Source of the DNA: Streptomyces caelestis
GTDB taxonomy: Bacteria > Actinomycetota > Actinomycetes > Streptomycetales > Streptomycetaceae
Assembly: GCF_014205255.1 (NCBI RefSeq)
Contig: NZ_JACHNE010000001.1
Span: 1,550,001-1,614,000, forward strand
Direction: 5' to 3'
DNA length: 64,000 nucleotides
Notes under the pieces: model-generated
What the model saw: the letters and a program-made list of their open reading frames with translations, nothing else
Databases searched by the model: none
Told to the model about the DNA's origin: nothing
Shown here: positions 62,255 through 64,000 of the stretch, piece by piece
Position numbering within the stretch: position 1 is the first letter of the stretch
Layout: each line of letters opens with the position of its first letter
Made by a program: the position numbers and the translations under genes

Positions 62255-63252
62255 CGGGCGCCCTCCTCATAGTGCACCCAGCGCTTCTGGGACCAGAACA
62301 GCACCGCCGTCACCAGGGCGACCGCGACGAGCAGCATCCAGGCCATGGCGGAGGCCAGACCCATCCGGCTGTTCTCGAAGCCCTGGACGTAGAGGTAGCA
62401 GGTGTAGACCATCGAGCCGTCAGCCGGACCGCAGGCGTTGCCTCCGGCGCCGCCGCCGACGATGTACGCCGAACTGAAGATCTGGAAGGAGTGGATCGTC
62501 TCCAGCAGGACGTTGAAGAAGAGCACCGGGGAGATCATCGGCAGCGTGATGTTCCAGAACCGCCGCAGCTTGCCCGCCCCGTCGACCTCGGCCGCCTCGT
62601 ACAGCTCGCGCGGGACCTGCTTGAGGCCGGCCAGGAAGATGACCATGGGGGCGCCGAACTGCCAGACGGTGAGCGCCACCAGGCTGTAGATGATCATGTC
62701 CGGGTCGCCGGTCCAGCCGCCGACGTCGATCCCGAAGATCTTCTGCGTACGGTCCACGATCGCGTCGTCCGAGAAGATCGCCTTCCAGACGATCGCGACG
62801 GAGACGCTCGCGCCGATCAGCGACGGCGCGTAGAAGGCGGCCCGGTAGAAGGCCTGCCCGCGCCGTTTCTGGGCCAGCAGCAGCGCCACACCCAGGGCCA
62901 AGAGGAGCTTGAGCGGCGTACCGACGACCACGTACCACAGCGTCACCCGCACCGAGTGCTGCCAGCGCGGATCGCCGAACATCTCCGAGAAGTTGTCGAG
63001 ACCGATCCACTTGGGCGCGTCGAACAGGTTGTAGTCGGTGAACGCGAAGTAGAGCGAGGCGACCATCGGGCCCGCGGTGAGCAGCAGGAACCCGGCGATC
63101 CAGGGGGACATGAAGAGATAGCCGGCCAGGTTCTCCCGGCGCCGCCGCCGCTTGAGGGCGGCGGGGCGCTCGGGCTTCACCGGACCGTGCCGCGGCTCGG
63201 AGTCCTGGGACAGGCCCTCCATCGCAGGGGCGTGTGTCACGGTGGTTCCCAT
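62251..63252 (-). CDS. Carbohydrate ABC transporter permease (MalF/YesP-like)
   Basis: The 333-residue protein has a charged N-terminus, six membrane helices and the EAA loop YEAAEVDGAGKLRRFWNITL. The opening ENLAGYLFMSPWIAGFLLLT is typical of CUT1 permeases. The start at 63252 overlaps the binding-protein stop by one base (TGATG) and its stop overlaps the second permease, so the three are translationally coupled. Confidence 0.92.
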   Translation of the reverse strand: MGTTVTHAPAMEGLSQDSEPRHGPVKPERPAALKRRRRRENLAGYLFMSPWIAGFLLLTAGPMVASLYFAFTDYNLFDAPKWIGLDNFSEMFGDPRWQHSVRVTLWYVVVGTPLKLLLALGVALLLAQKRRGQAFYRAAFYAPSLIGASVSVAIVWKAIFSDDAIVDRTQKIFGIDVGGWTGDPDMIIYSLVALTVWQFGAPMVIFLAGLKQVPRELYEAAEVDGAGKLRRFWNITLPMISPVLFFNVLLETIHSFQIFSSAYIVGGGAGGNACGPADGSMVYTCYLYVQGFENSRMGLASAMAWMLLVAVALVTAVLFWSQKRWVHYEEGAR

Positions 63253-64000
63253 CAGCTGCCGAGAGCCGTCTTCGACTCGGTGAAGAACTGCTTGACGGCG
63301 TCGTCCACCGAGCGCTTGCCCAGGCCGAGTTCCTCACCGATGCGCAGGAACGCGGCCTCACAGATGTCAGCGCCGTTCGGATGCGGGGTGATCGGCTCCA
63401 GGACACCCGCCTCGACGAGGGACTCCTCGTAGGCGGCTATCGCCTGGTTGACCGGGTCGTTCGGCTTGTACGCGTCGAACTGGGCCTGCGTCGCGGGCAC
63501 ACCGCGGTCGTATCCCATGATCTTGGCGACCTCGGGGTCGTGGACCATGAAGTCGATGAACTGGGCCACTTCCTTGGGGTGCTGCGTGCGCTTGGAGGCA
63601 CTGAGCATGAGGGAGCCGAGGTACTGGCCGGTCTTCTTGCCGTCCGTGGTCGGGATGGGAGCCAGGCCGTACTCACTCTTGCCCTCGGAGGTGTAGCGGA
63701 CGGTGAAGTTGTCCCAGGTGAACTCGCCACCGGAGAGTTCACCTGCGACCGCGGACTTGGGCTTGATCTGGGCGACCTTCTTCTGGTTGGCGTAGATGCC
63801 GTCCTCGACACCCTTCTTGGCCTTCGCCCACCAGTCCTTCAGGTCCGCCTCGGTGAACCCGAGCCCGTCCTCGGTGAAGAACGCCTTGCCGTTCTGGCGC
63901 AGGTAGAGGTCGTAGAGATACATGACGTTGTACGGGCCGGTGTCACCGGCACGCCCCGTCCTGTCGCGGATCTTCTCCATGGCCGCGTGGTAGTCGTCCC
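63252..64000 (-). CDS. Carbohydrate ABC transporter solute-binding protein, C-terminal part (cut by window edge)
   Basis: About 248 C-terminal residues of an extracytoplasmic sugar-binding protein; the signal peptide and N-terminal lobe lie past base 64000. Typical features are FTEADLKDWWAKAKKGVEDG, YGLAPIPTTDGKKTGQYLGS, KEVAQFIDFMVHDPEVAKIM and an ending VDDAVKQFFTESKTALGS. The frame stays open to the edge, and the internal ATG at 63980 is not the start. It probably binds oligosaccharides released by the lyase encoded in the same run. Confidence 0.9.
   Translation of the reverse strand, partial: DDYHAAMEKIRDRTGRAGDTGPYNVMYLYDLYLRQNGKAFFTEDGLGFTEADLKDWWAKAKKGVEDGIYANQKKVAQIKPKSAVAGELSGGEFTWDNFTVRYTSEGKSEYGLAPIPTTDGKKTGQYLGSLMLSASKRTQHPKEVAQFIDFMVHDPEVAKIMGYDRGVPATQAQFDAYKPNDPVNQAIAAYEESLVEAGVLEPITPHPNGADICEAAFLRIGEELGLGKRSVDDAVKQFFTESKTALGS

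Noticed and set aside
58172..62272. 1366-codon plus-strand open frame opposite the lyase and transporter genes
   Set aside because: Long antisense frames are common at this GC content; the minus strand has a Tat signal, permease motifs and coupled overlaps.

Overview
This window is chromosomal core sequence from a Streptomyces (or very close) actinomycete. The signs are very high GC with GC-rich third codon positions, frequent GTG starts and some TTG starts, many 4-nt ATGA/GTGA gene overlaps, and a complete bldD gene with its c-di-GMP-binding motif. There is also a PimA/acyltransferase/phosphatidylinositol-phosphate-synthase block for inositol phospholipids. The gene order matches what I remember of the S. 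coelicolor region around SCO1483-SCO1535; that comparison is from memory and was not computed. I see no prophage, insertion sequence, CRISPR array or rRNA.

Layout. 1-3838 (minus): pyrimidine operon pyrR-pyrB-pyrC-(PH-like membrane protein)-carA, with a PyrR-binding-type RNA hairpin just before the pyrR ribosome binding site. 4006-4608: bldD with a self-operator over its promoter. 4776-6944: nusB, efp and a peptidase-like M24 protein. 7208-12568: a kinase-like ATPase and the shikimate genes aroB-aroK-aroC and aroE, interrupted by a frameshifted relic of a small secreted protein. 12549-19201: mltG, ruvX, alaS, two small envelope proteins and rpsD. 19502-28263: rarA, a VKOR-family membrane protein, a plus-strand ABC-exporter/two-component cassette, hisS, a metallo-hydrolase and a membrane-anchored cyclophilin. 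28399-44840: a DUF349 protein, then a long minus-strand run of relA, apt, secF, secD, yajC, ruvBAC, yebC, pdxT, pdxS, a LemA-like protein, pimA, an acyltransferase and pgsA. 45113-55302: an EF-G-like GTPase, a membrane protein, a HIT hydrolase, thrS, a DUF4365 pair, a DEDDh exonuclease, tRNA-Val and a START-like protein. 55400-64000: a large polytopic membrane protein, then a carbohydrate-uptake and polysaccharide-lyase operon resembling rhamnogalacturonan systems, cut by the right window edge.

How the parts work together. Most of the window is housekeeping: pyrimidine, chorismate and vitamin B6 synthesis, tRNA charging, protein export (SecDF-YajC), Holliday-junction processing (RuvABC), stringent response and purine salvage (relA next to apt), and inositol-phospholipid assembly. 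Accessory content is limited to the ABC/two-component cassette, the lyase/transport operon and small repeats.

Points most worth a second look: a 45-bp palindromic repeat present once between genes, nested inside another repeat, and once in frame inside a coding sequence; the twice-frameshifted secreted-protein relic; an M24 protein with three of five metal ligands changed; an EF-G-like protein with altered GTPase motifs; and a 23-bp perfect hairpin inside the yajC-secD-secF run. Coordinates were read by eye. No database search or structure prediction was run.
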